A stretch of DNA of 64,000 bases, taken from contig NZ_CP094529.1 of the NCBI RefSeq assembly GCF_022811665.1, positions 2,790,001 to 2,854,000 on the forward strand, in the 5' to 3' direction. The translations under genes and the position numbers were made by a program. Position 1 is the stretch's first letter. Each line of letters opens with the position of its first letter. Under the pieces are notes generated by a model that saw nothing but the letters and a program-made list of their open reading frames with translations, did no database searches and was not told where the DNA came from. Source of the stretch: Chryseobacterium oryzae (lineage in GTDB: Bacteria > Bacteroidota > Bacteroidia > Flavobacteriales > Weeksellaceae). Positions 25,631 to 34,087 of this stretch are shown here, in pieces.

Positions 25631-25660
25631 AAAGAGTCTCCAACGAGATTCTTTTTTTTT
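25631..25660 (+). terminator. Intrinsic terminator of asd
   Basis: AAGAGTCTC and GAGATTCTT pair (one G-U) around a CAAC loop, followed by nine or more T. Confidence 0.85.
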
Positions 25661-25713
25661 CGGATAATTATTTTAGATAATTAACAGACTGATAAACAAT
25701 CATTGACTGAAAA

Positions 25714-26709
25714 ATGATAAAAAATAAAATAAATAAAGAAAAAATAGGATTTCAGAAAATTATTGCAGTTTTTGGAATCATTCTTTTTGTCGGAAAAATA
25801 ATTGCCTGGAAACTTACAGATTCAGATGCTGTTTTTTCGGATGCTATGGAAAGTATCGTAAATGTTATCAGTGCATTTATGGGTTTATATTCTCTTTATC
25901 TTGCAGCTAAACCTAAAGATGAAGATCATCCGTACGGACACGGAAAAGTAGAATTTGTAACTTCCGGTATTGAAGGTGCTCTCATCTCAATCGCCGGATT
26001 AATGATTATTTATGAAGGCATCAACAGTTTAATCGTTGGTAAAGTTCTCAATAAATTAGACTGGGGAATCGCCATTATTGCCGCAACAGCCATCATCAAC
26101 TATTTTCTGGGATATATTTCTATTAAAAAAGGCGAGAAAGAAAACTCTTTGGTGCTTATTTCTTCGGGAAAACACCTTCAGTCTGATACTGTTACCACAT
26201 TGGGCGTAGTGATAAGCTTAATTATTGTTTATTTTACTAAAATTTATTGGATAGACTCTTTAGTAGCTTTGTTTTTCGGGTTTTATATTATTTTTGTTGG
26301 ATACAAAATCGTTCGAAAGTCGCTTAGTGGTATTATGGATGAGCAGGATCCTGAATTGTTGAACAAGATTATAAATCTTTTGGAAAATAACAGAAGAACA
26401 GAATGGATAGACATTCATAACATGAAAATTCAGCAATTTGGTTCTTCACTTCATATTGATGCACACATTACACTTCCTTATTACTACAGTCTTCGTGAAG
26501 CACATCAGGAAATGGAAAAAGTAATTATTCTTCTGGCAAATAATACCAACAGAACGGTGGAATTCAACTTTCACATGGATGATTGTAAGCCTATTTCCTG
26601 TTCAATATGTCAAATTATGGAATGCCCGGTAAGACAACATCCATTCATCAAACGTATAGAATGGACTCCCGAAAACGTAACCAGTGTAGAAAAACACACC
26701 ACTTTTTGA
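25714..26709 (+). CDS. Cation diffusion facilitator family transporter
   Basis: 331-residue inner-membrane divalent-metal efflux protein (zinc, iron, manganese or similar). Six hydrophobic segments occur in the first 210 residues. Metal-site motifs are SDAMESIVN in helix 2 (with an alanine where many relatives have a histidine), the DDHPYGHGKVEF-like loop and HLQSDTVTTLGV in helix 5. The cytoplasmic ferredoxin-like domain follows, with HIDAHITL and, near the end, CKPISCSICQIMECPVR, a cysteine cluster that could bind metal and is not part of the standard family fold. Monocistronic by position; metal specificity cannot be read. Confidence 0.92.
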   Translation: MIKNKINKEKIGFQKIIAVFGIILFVGKIIAWKLTDSDAVFSDAMESIVNVISAFMGLYSLYLAAKPKDEDHPYGHGKVEFVTSGIEGALISIAGLMIIYEGINSLIVGKVLNKLDWGIAIIAATAIINYFLGYISIKKGEKENSLVLISSGKHLQSDTVTTLGVVISLIIVYFTKIYWIDSLVALFFGFYIIFVGYKIVRKSLSGIMDEQDPELLNKIINLLENNRRTEWIDIHNMKIQQFGSSLHIDAHITLPYYYSLREAHQEMEKVIILLANNTNRTVEFNFHMDDCKPISCSICQIMECPVRQHPFIKRIEWTPENVTSVEKHTTF

Positions 26710-26787
26710 ATTGATTGAAATAATAAAGATTTAGGATAATGCCTAAAATTATGTCTGTAAATTGAAAATCAAAAATATATCAACCTA

Positions 26788-26859
26788 AGTTCGTGATAAG
26801 CATTTACAAAACGCAAAGCTAAACAAAAGATTAAAATATTGCTTATCCCTAACCGAACT
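26788..26859. repeat. Imperfect inverted repeat between convergent genes
   Basis: AGTTCG plus GATAAGCA (26788-26802) is mirrored by TGCTTATC plus CGAACT (26840-26859), with a 37-base A-rich centre. Too long a loop for a good terminator; it could be a degenerate palindromic element. It sits between the converging CDF and SanA-like genes. Confidence 0.45.
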
Positions 26860-26867
26860 CATATTAT

Positions 26868-27512
26868 TTAAGGAATAACAACCTTATCTCCGCCAAACTT
26901 AGGTTCAACAGCAAAAAGTAAATCCCAATATACTTTTGCTTTTGCGAAATATTCTCGGAGATTAGTCTTTAAACCAGCGTATTTATTAACATTTTCAGCG
27001 TTATACCCATAAGCTTCAATATTATTTTTTCTTGCCAGAAAAACAGCTCTTTCATTGTGGAATTTCTGTGAAATAATGATAAGCTTTTGCTGACCAAAAA
27101 TTTCTTTGGCTCTTAAAACAGAATCTAAGGTTCTAAAACCCACAAAATCGAGATATATCTTATCTTGAGGAACTCCCTGTTGCATTAAAGCCAATTGCAT
27201 ATCTTCGGGTTCATTATAGTCTTTCCGGCTGTTATCCCCGCTCACGATGATGTACTTAATCTTTCCGCTTTTGTACAAATCTGCGGCAGCTTTTATCCTA
27301 TTGGTAAAATAAGCATTTGGAAAACCACTGCTCAGCGTTTTACTAGTTCCGAGAAGCATGGCTACTTTAGTTGTCGGAATTTTAGAGGCATCATCATACA
27401 GAAAACTGTCGCTGCTTTTTTTAATGCTGTAATTGGCAAATACAATAAAAATAATTCCTGCTCCGAAAAGAAGCAGGAAAGTTTTACTTATTTTTAAAAG
27501 ATTTTTTTTCAT
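26868..27512 (-). CDS. YdcF/SanA-like membrane protein (DUF218)
   Basis: 214 residues: one N-terminal membrane anchor (about 9-27, FLLLFGAGIIFIVFANYSI) followed by a DUF218 domain facing the periplasm. The signature blocks are VAMLLGTSKTLSSGFPNAYFTNRI, IKYIIVSGDNSRKDYNEPEDM, KIYLDFVGFRTLDSV and LIIISQKFHNERAVFLA, close to SanA of E. coli, a protein linked to envelope barrier function (vancomycin exclusion at high temperature). The biochemical activity of SanA is not established. It is the last gene of the lspA run, 16 bases after lspA. Confidence 0.88.
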   Translation of the reverse strand: MKKNLLKISKTFLLLFGAGIIFIVFANYSIKKSSDSFLYDDASKIPTTKVAMLLGTSKTLSSGFPNAYFTNRIKAAADLYKSGKIKYIIVSGDNSRKDYNEPEDMQLALMQQGVPQDKIYLDFVGFRTLDSVLRAKEIFGQQKLIIISQKFHNERAVFLARKNNIEAYGYNAENVNKYAGLKTNLREYFAKAKVYWDLLFAVEPKFGGDKVVIP

Positions 27513-27528
27513 ATTGTGTATGTGGTTT

Positions 27529-28170
27529 TTAGAATTCCAAACCGTTAGGGAAAGCTTTTTTCCTGAAAATTAATAATAATGCTGCTCCTACAGTAATTGC
27601 AGAATCGGCAATATTAAAAATATATTTAAAAAATTCTATATGCTTCCCTCCTATTAACGGCCAATTGGAAGGTACATTCCAGTCTACAATAGGAAAATGT
27701 AACATATCTACGACACACCCTTTCATAAATGAAGAATAACCATGTCCGAAAGAAACAAATTTAGAAACTCCGCCATAGCCTATCCATCTTCCGGTACTTT
27801 CGTCGAAAACAGTTCCACTGTCGAAGATTAAACCGTAAAACATCCCATCAATCAGGTTACCAATTGCTCCTGCAAAAATCATCGCCATAGGAATAAGAAG
27901 ATAGTTGGATTCTCCTCTTTTCAGCCATTTATTAAAAAGGTAAATCATACCGCCAATAAGGAACAGGCGAACAATTACAAGAAAATATTTACCGATAATT
28001 CCTCCAAAATGAAAACCATACGCCATTCCCGGATTTTCTACAAATGTTTTATTAAAGAAACCTTCAACTACCGGAATACTTTCATTAAGTTCAAAATGCG
28101 TTTTCACATAAATTTTAGACGCCTGATCTATCAACAAGATAAGTAAGGTTACTAAAGCAATCTTCTTCAT
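27529..28170 (-). CDS. lspA: Lipoprotein signal peptidase (signal peptidase II)
   Basis: Inner-membrane aspartyl protease that removes the signal peptide of lipoproteins after lipidation. Four membrane helices; the conserved ENPGMAYGF segment, GNLIDG and FNIADSAITVG carry the two catalytic aspartates. At 213 residues it is longer than the E. coli enzyme (164) because of an insertion of roughly 40 residues between the GNLIDG block and VDMLHFPIVDW; such long forms are usual in Bacteroidota as far as I recall. The start codon overlaps the stop of the upstream small gene (TAATG), suggesting translational coupling. Several lipoproteins in this window are its expected substrates. Confidence 0.96.
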   Translation of the reverse strand: MKKIALVTLLILLIDQASKIYVKTHFELNESIPVVEGFFNKTFVENPGMAYGFHFGGIIGKYFLVIVRLFLIGGMIYLFNKWLKRGESNYLLIPMAMIFAGAIGNLIDGMFYGLIFDSGTVFDESTGRWIGYGGVSKFVSFGHGYSSFMKGCVVDMLHFPIVDWNVPSNWPLIGGKHIEFFKYIFNIADSAITVGAALLLIFRKKAFPNGLEF

Positions 28171-28361
28171 TACAGTCCTTTTGGTTTAGAGGGTTTATTT
28201 ATTTTCTCGTTTTTCTTTTCGATTACTTTTTTAATCGTTTTTTGGTTATGAAAAGTATTTTTGGTGTGAAATTTTTCATATTTAATTCCCATTTCCTTCA
28301 ATACACTTTTCAGTGCATTCAGTTCCATAGAGTTTTTGGTGTGTACGATAATAGATTCCAT
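28170..28361 (-). CDS. Small DUF2683-like protein
   Basis: 63-residue protein, MESIIVHTKNSMELNALKSV at the start, predicted as a beta-helix unit followed by a very basic tail (KKVIEKKNEKINKPSKPKG). The N-terminal half resembles DUF2683-type proteins, small partners of unknown role sometimes placed beside toxin-like genes, but no toxin gene is adjacent here. Its TAA stop overlaps the ATG of lspA by one base. Function unknown. Confidence 0.7.
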   Translation of the reverse strand: MESIIVHTKNSMELNALKSVLKEMGIKYEKFHTKNTFHNQKTIKKVIEKKNEKINKPSKPKGL

Positions 28362-28377
28362 TGTAGAGTTTTAAAAT

Positions 28378-28623
28378 TTATTTTCGGGAAAGTTCGTCCA
28401 GCCTTTTGCGTTCTTTTGGAGAAAGATCGCCGAGTCCGTTTTTACCCATTTTACCGAGAAGTCTATCTATTTCCTTCTCTCTTTCGCGCTTGTCCGAATT
28501 AAATTTATCATCTATCGTATAATTTTTTTCCTTTTCCGGGAAAAACTTTTGCTTCAGTTTTTCTTTATTGAAAAAAAACAAAATCCCAATAACAATAAGT
28601 GCTAAAATTACATATTCGACCAT
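28378..28623 (-). CDS. Small single-helix membrane protein
   Basis: 81 residues. One N-terminal membrane helix (about 2-18, EYVILALIVIGILFFF), then a charged cytoplasmic part ending in IDRLLGKMGKNGLGDLSPKERKRLDELSRK. That closing motif (two helices separated by GLxxLSPxERxxLDxLS) occurs at the C-terminus of many Bacteroidota rhomboid-like and small membrane proteins. No enzymatic residues. It lies in the ileS-lspA run, 16 bases ahead of the next gene. Confidence 0.72.
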   Translation of the reverse strand: MVEYVILALIVIGILFFFNKEKLKQKFFPEKEKNYTIDDKFNSDKREREKEIDRLLGKMGKNGLGDLSPKERKRLDELSRK

Positions 28624-28708
28624 AGCTATAACTAAAAATTAGGTTTATAAAATGCTATAAAACATCATATAAACCCAATTATTAATTTACAAAAATAAGA
28701 TAAAATAA

Positions 28709-29089
28709 TTATCTCTGCATGTTTTTCGCTTCTATACTTAAAGTTGCATGAGGAACGGCCAAAAGTCTTTCTTTAGGAATAAGCTTCCCCGTAACTCTAC
28801 AAATACCGTAAGTTTTATTTTCTATTCTAATTAAGGCGTTTTTAAGATCTCTAACAAACTTTTCCTGTCTTCCTGCAAGAATGGAGTTTTGCTCTTTGCT
28901 CAATGTTTCCGCACCTTCTTCAAATGCTTTGAAAGTTGGTGAAGTATCATCTGTACCATTATTCTGGTCATTAATAAAACTCTCTCTTATCAGCTGAAGA
29001 TCTTTTTCTGCCTTATCTATTTTATCTTTAATTATCTTCTTAAATTCCTGTAAATCAGCATCGCTGTATCGTACTCTTTCGTCTTGCAT
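28709..29089 (-). CDS. TraR/DksA-family protein lacking most zinc cysteines
   Basis: 126 residues with a long N-terminal coiled coil (about 10-90) and a C-terminal globule with the DksA/TraR frame YGICRVTGKLIPKERLLAVPHA. DksA-like proteins bind the RNA polymerase secondary channel and modulate transcription with ppGpp. Of the four zinc-binding cysteines only C97 remains; the others are T100, S118 and A121, so zinc is probably not bound. The start ATG 29089 is preferred over an in-frame ATG at 29137, which would add a basic leader (MFFQNPIHKFIKKKKA). It lies 58 bases behind ileS. Whether it still acts on polymerase is open. Confidence 0.85.
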   Translation of the reverse strand: MQDERVRYSDADLQEFKKIIKDKIDKAEKDLQLIRESFINDQNNGTDDTSPTFKAFEEGAETLSKEQNSILAGRQEKFVRDLKNALIRIENKTYGICRVTGKLIPKERLLAVPHATLSIEAKNMQR

Positions 29090-29147
29090 GGCCTTTTTCT
29101 TTTTAATAAATTTATGAATTGGATTTTGAAAAAACAACAGTTAAATA

Positions 29148-32100
29148 TTAATTTTTTTCAACATTTATTTTAAAAATTTGTTCATCTATGTCGATTTCAT
29201 TAAAATTTGATAGTGAAGATACAATTTCTATTTTGTTTGACAAGACTTCGGAAGAAATATAATCTTCGTTTTGTCTAATCTGTGCTAAATAAGGATTGTT
29301 TTCCTCCAAAGTAATATTAATCTTATCGGTTAATTCAAAATCTTTTTCTTTTCTGATGTTTTGAACTCTGTTGATAAATTCTCTGGCAATACCTTCAGAT
29401 TTCAATTCCTCAGTCAGTGTCAAATCTAATGCCACAGTTGTTTTTCCGTCTGAAGTTACCGTCCATCCAGGGATGTCTTTTGTAGAAATTTCCACATCAT
29501 CAACCGTAATTTCATAACCCTGAATTTCTATTTTTCCTTCTTTTTCTAATGAAGCAATTTGTTCCGAAGAAAGATTATTAATCTCACCTCCAACCACTTT
29601 CATATCTTTTCCAAGTCTGGATCCTAAAGTTTTGAAGTTGGGCTTTATCTGTTTTACAATTAGATGTGACGCTTCTTCAGCGTTAATCAACTGCAGTTCT
29701 TTTACATTTACTTCCTGTTTAATTAAATCTGCAACTGCCAGAATTTGTTCTTCAGTTTTCTTGTCGAGAACAGGAATTAAAACTTTTTGCAGTGGCTGAC
29801 GCACTTTTACGTTTTCTTTCTTTCTTAATGAGAAAACCATACTGGTAATATTTTGTGCCAAATGGGTTTTTTCTACCAAATCCTGATCAATTAAACTTTC
29901 GTCTGCAACCGGGAAATTGGTTAAATGCACAGATTCTGCACCGTCCTTACCTGTTACAGCGTTCAGATCCTGATACAATTGATCCATAAAGAATGGTGCA
30001 ATAGGAGCAGATAATCTGGCAACGGTTTCCAAACAAGTGTATAAAGTCTGGTAAGCAGAAATCTTGTCTTCAGAATAATCTCCTTTCCAGAAACGTCTTC
30101 TGCATAATCTTACATACCAGTTACTCAAATTATCATTTACAAAAGTGCTGATGGCTCTGGCAACTCTTGTAGGTTCATAATCTTCATAAAAAGCTTTTAC
30201 TTCTTTAATTAAAAGATTGAGTTCAGACAAAATCCAACGGTCTATTTCCGGACGGTTTTGAACGTCTTTTTCCGCATAATTAAATCCGTCTACATTGGCA
30301 TATAAAGCGAAGAATGAATAAGTGTTGTAAAGCGTTCCGAAGAATTTTCTTCTCACCTCATCAATTCCTTCAATATCAAATTTCAGGTTTTCCCAAGGAT
30401 TGGCGTTAGAAATCATGTACCAACGTGTAGCATCCGGACCGTAAACAGCAAGTGTTTCAAATGGATCTACGGCATTACCCAAACGTTTAGACATTTTTTG
30501 TCCGTTCTTATCCAAAACAAGACCGTTACTCATTACATTTTTATAAGCCACGGAGTCGAAAACTGCAGTTCCTATTGCATGAAGAGTGTAAAACCATCCC
30601 CGCGTCTGGTCTACTCCTTCAGCAATAAAATCTGCCGGGAAAGCTTTATGATGGTCTATTAAATCTTTATTTTCGAAAGGATAATGCAGCTGTGCATAAG
30701 GCATAGAGCCGGAGTCGAACCAAACATCAATAAGATCGCTCTCACGCTTCATTTCTTTGCCAGAATCTGATGCCAGAATTACTTTATCAACCACATTTTT
30801 GTGTAAATCAATCAAAGAGTAGTTCTCTTCAGACATATTTCCGATTTCAAAGCCTTTGAACGGATTTTCTTTCATAAATCCTACCGCAACAGATTTTTCG
30901 ATCTCATTGTATAATTTTTCTACCGAACCGATGATTTTTTCTTCTTTCAAATCTTCTGTTCTCCATATTGGCAACGGAATTCCCCAATATCTTGATCGGG
31001 AAAGATTCCAGTCGTTTACATTTTCCAGCCAGTTGGCAAAACGGCCTTCTCCGGTTGCTTTGGGCTTCCAGTTGATTTCTTTATTCAAATCTACCAATCT
31101 GTCTTTCACGGCGGTCATTTTCACAAACCATGAATCGAGCGGGTAATACAAAACAGGTTTATCTGTTCTCCAGCAATGCGGATAGCTGTGAACATATTTT
31201 TCTACTTTAAAAGCTTTGTTCTCTGTTTTCAGTAAAATAGCGAGTTCTACATCCCATGATTTTTCAGGAGCAGTACCGTCATCATAATATTCATTTTTGA
31301 TGTATTTTCCTGAGAAAAGCTTTGGCACATGAGTTCCTCTGATAAATTTTCCCTGCAAATCTACCAATGGTACCAAATTATCATTTTCATCTTTTACCAA
31401 CATTGGCGGAATTCCGTTTTCTTTGGCAACTCTTGCATCATCTGCACCGAAAGTTGGTGCAATGTGAACTATACCGGTTCCGTCTTCCGTAGTCACAAAA
31501 TCTCCGATGATAACCCTAAATGCTTTTTCAGGATTTTCATCTGGCATAAACCAAGGAATTAACTGTTCATATTGAGTTCCTGCTAATTGAGTTCCTGTAA
31601 ATTCTTTTACAATTCTGAAGGGAATGGTTTTGCTTTCTGAAGTATAGTTTGCAAAATCTTCATCTGTTCCTTCAGTATATTTTTTACCAAAATTCTTTTC
31701 AAGTAAAACTCTTGCCAAAACAACTGTTACCGGCTCGAAAGTATATTGATTGAACGTTTTAACAACTACATATTCAATATCTCTACCTACAGCCAAAGCG
31801 GTGTTGGAAGGTAAAGTCCATGGAGTTGTAGTCCAGGCTAAAATGTTTACTTCTCCATCAACATCGTTAAATAATTCCGAAGTTTCCTTTTTTACTTTAA
31901 ACTGAGCAACAATTGTGGTATCGGAAACATCTCTGTAGGTTCCTGGTTGGTTCAGCTCGTGAGAAGAAAGTCCGGTTCCTGCTTTTGGAGAATAGGGTTG
32001 AATGGTATATCCTTTATACAGCAATTCTTTGCTGTACAACTGCTTTAGCAACCACCAAACGGTTTCCATATATTTTGGTTTGTACGTGATGTAAGGGTCT

Positions 32101-32537
32101 TCAAGATCTACCCAATACCCGATTTTTTCGGTGAGCTGATTCCAGACATCTGTATATCGCATTACCGCTTCACGGCAAGCTTTATTATAATCTTCAATGG
32201 TGATTTTCTTGCCAATATCTTCTTTGGTAATTCCGAGTTCCTTTTCTACTCCTAATTCCACAGGAAGTCCGTGCGTATCCCAACCCGCTTTACGGAAAAC
32301 CTGCTTTCCGTTTTGCGTCTGGTAACGACAGAAAATATCTTTCAACGCTCTTGCCATAACGTGGTGAATTCCCGGCATTCCGTTCGCAGAAGGCGGACCT
32401 TCATAAAACACAAACTCAGGATTTCCTTCTCGTGTTTCCACACTTTTTGCAAAAGTGTCGTTTATTTTCCAGAATTCCGAAACATTCTCGGCTACATCTA
32501 TAAGGTTGAGGTTTTTATATTCTTTAAATTGGCTCAT
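29148..32537 (-). CDS. ileS: Isoleucyl-tRNA synthetase
   Basis: Charges tRNA(Ile). 1129 residues, the large IleS2-like type found in Bacteroidota and eukaryotes rather than the 940-residue E. coli type. The HIGH motif appears as GIHH (56-59) inside PPSANGMPGIHHVMARA; the KMSKS loop is KMSKR near residue 681. The editing domain sits between about 200 and 400 (LAWTTTPWTLPSNTALAVG), followed by the catalytic second half and the anticodon-binding and C-terminal domains. IleS2 enzymes are often less sensitive to mupirocin; that would need testing here. First gene of the run leading to lspA. A TAAATTTG box lies on the minus strand at 32573-32580. Confidence 0.98.
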   Translation of the reverse strand: MSQFKEYKNLNLIDVAENVSEFWKINDTFAKSVETREGNPEFVFYEGPPSANGMPGIHHVMARALKDIFCRYQTQNGKQVFRKAGWDTHGLPVELGVEKELGITKEDIGKKITIEDYNKACREAVMRYTDVWNQLTEKIGYWVDLEDPYITYKPKYMETVWWLLKQLYSKELLYKGYTIQPYSPKAGTGLSSHELNQPGTYRDVSDTTIVAQFKVKKETSELFNDVDGEVNILAWTTTPWTLPSNTALAVGRDIEYVVVKTFNQYTFEPVTVVLARVLLEKNFGKKYTEGTDEDFANYTSESKTIPFRIVKEFTGTQLAGTQYEQLIPWFMPDENPEKAFRVIIGDFVTTEDGTGIVHIAPTFGADDARVAKENGIPPMLVKDENDNLVPLVDLQGKFIRGTHVPKLFSGKYIKNEYYDDGTAPEKSWDVELAILLKTENKAFKVEKYVHSYPHCWRTDKPVLYYPLDSWFVKMTAVKDRLVDLNKEINWKPKATGEGRFANWLENVNDWNLSRSRYWGIPLPIWRTEDLKEEKIIGSVEKLYNEIEKSVAVGFMKENPFKGFEIGNMSEENYSLIDLHKNVVDKVILASDSGKEMKRESDLIDVWFDSGSMPYAQLHYPFENKDLIDHHKAFPADFIAEGVDQTRGWFYTLHAIGTAVFDSVAYKNVMSNGLVLDKNGQKMSKRLGNAVDPFETLAVYGPDATRWYMISNANPWENLKFDIEGIDEVRRKFFGTLYNTYSFFALYANVDGFNYAEKDVQNRPEIDRWILSELNLLIKEVKAFYEDYEPTRVARAISTFVNDNLSNWYVRLCRRRFWKGDYSEDKISAYQTLYTCLETVARLSAPIAPFFMDQLYQDLNAVTGKDGAESVHLTNFPVADESLIDQDLVEKTHLAQNITSMVFSLRKKENVKVRQPLQKVLIPVLDKKTEEQILAVADLIKQEVNVKELQLINAEEASHLIVKQIKPNFKTLGSRLGKDMKVVGGEINNLSSEQIASLEKEGKIEIQGYEITVDDVEISTKDIPGWTVTSDGKTTVALDLTLTEELKSEGIAREFINRVQNIRKEKDFELTDKINITLEENNPYLAQIRQNEDYISSEVLSNKIEIVSSLSNFNEIDIDEQIFKINVEKN

Positions 32538-32721
32538 TGTAATATCTCAATTTCGAAGATTAATTAAGTTGGCAAATTTAGTGAATTTTAACGGTTTATA
32601 ATATATGTTTTATTTTGATGTCATCAGCCGAAAATTTTGAAATTTAATTTTTGAAAAATTACAGTAATTTCTCATTGTAATGGCTTAAACTTTAGATCTG
32701 TTAATTTTAAATTAAATAAAT

Positions 32722-34038
32722 TTGTCTTTAAAAAGTAAGCCTTTGGAACTCTATCCGTCAATCGAAAAATCCGACATTCAGGAAATAAAAGCTTTTCAGG
32801 AAAAAAAACTGAAAGAAGTTTTACAGTATCTTGAAGCAAATTCACCTTTCTATCAAAAATTATTTAGAGAAAATAATATCAATATTTCTGAAATTCAAAA
32901 GCTGGAAGATTTAAAGAAAATTCCCACAACTTCAAAAAATGATATTCAGCAGAATAATCAGGATTTTTTTTGTATTCCGCTTTCACAAATTGTAGATTAC
33001 AGTACGACTTCAGGAACGTTGGGAGATCCGGTGACTTTCGGTCTTTCTGATAAAGATCTGGAGAGAATTGCCTATAATGAAGCGATCTCTTTGGCTTGTG
33101 CAGGTATTCAAAAAGGTGATGTCGTACAAATGGTTACTACTATAGACAAGCGTTTTATGGCAGGTTTAGCATATTTCTTAGGTTTGAGGAAAATGGGAGC
33201 CAGCGTTGTGCGTATGGGACCGGGAATTCCTGAACTGCAATGGGATTCTGTTTTCAGGTACAAGCCGAAATATCTAATCACCGTTCCTTCTTTCCTTTTG
33301 AAAATGATAGATTATGCGGAGAAAAATAATTTAGATTATAAAAAATCGAGCATTTACGGAGCAATATGTATTGGTGAAAGTATCAAAAATCAGGATTTTA
33401 CGGATAATATTCTTGCTACAAAGATTAAAGAAAAATGGAATATTCAGTTATATTCCACGTATGCTTCTACGGAAATGAGCACGGCTTTCACAGAATGTGA
33501 ATTTCAGAAAGGAGGTCATCATCACCCGGAATTAATTATTACAGAAATTCTTGATGACAATGAAAATCCAGTGAAAGAAGGAGAAAGCGGCGAATTAACG
33601 GTCACGACTTTAGGGGTAGAAGCACTTCCTCTGTTGAGATTTAAAACAGGAGATCTGGTAAAAGCCCATTATGAACCTTGCGATTGTGGCAGAAATACCA
33701 TGCGTTTGGGACCGGTGGTTGGCAGAAAACAACAGATGATTAAATATAAAGGAACTACACTTTATCCGCCTGCAATGAATGATATTCTGAATGATTTCAA
33801 CGGGATTTCTTGCTATCAGATCGTCATTCAATCCAACGAAATTGGTTTGGACGAAATTATTATAAAACTGAGTACAGAAACCAATTCGGAAAATTTTGAG
33901 AATGAAGTGAGAGATCATTTCCGGGCAAAATTAAGGGTAAGTCCGAAAATTGAAATCGTAGATTTTGATGTTTTGTCTAAAATAGTTTTTCATCCTAACA
34001 GCAGAAAACCAATTACGTTTGTAGATTTAAGAAGTTAA
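32722..34038 (+). CDS. Adenylate-forming ligase (phenylacetate-CoA ligase-like), pigment cluster
   Basis: 438-residue member of the PaaK/AMP-binding family. The ATP motif is YSTTSGTLGDPVTFG (about 93-107); YSTYASTEMSTAF and LRFKTGDLVKAHYEPCDCGR are the adenylate- and magnesium-binding blocks. It opens the flexirubin/aryl-polyene region and would activate an aromatic acid, probably 4-coumarate made by the ammonia-lyase at 35431, for loading on the acyl carrier protein. No ATG is available near the N-terminus: a TTG at 32722 overlaps a TAAATTTG promoter box (32717-32724), while a second in-frame TTG at 32743 would give an N-terminus (MELYPSIEKSD) better matching relatives. The true start is therefore uncertain. 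Substrate inferred from context. Confidence 0.85.
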   Translation: MSLKSKPLELYPSIEKSDIQEIKAFQEKKLKEVLQYLEANSPFYQKLFRENNINISEIQKLEDLKKIPTTSKNDIQQNNQDFFCIPLSQIVDYSTTSGTLGDPVTFGLSDKDLERIAYNEAISLACAGIQKGDVVQMVTTIDKRFMAGLAYFLGLRKMGASVVRMGPGIPELQWDSVFRYKPKYLITVPSFLLKMIDYAEKNNLDYKKSSIYGAICIGESIKNQDFTDNILATKIKEKWNIQLYSTYASTEMSTAFTECEFQKGGHHHPELIITEILDDNENPVKEGESGELTVTTLGVEALPLLRFKTGDLVKAHYEPCDCGRNTMRLGPVVGRKQQMIKYKGTTLYPPAMNDILNDFNGISCYQIVIQSNEIGLDEIIIKLSTETNSENFENEVRDHFRAKLRVSPKIEIVDFDVLSKIVFHPNSRKPITFVDLRS

Positions 34039-34087
34039 AAAAATTACAATGCATAGATTGCTGCTTCTCCGAAAGAAAAGCCAATGT

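Noticed and set aside
26710..26867. Possible small RNA or tRNA gene in the gap
   Set aside because: No cloverleaf, no promoter match and no T run; only an imperfect inverted repeat is visible.
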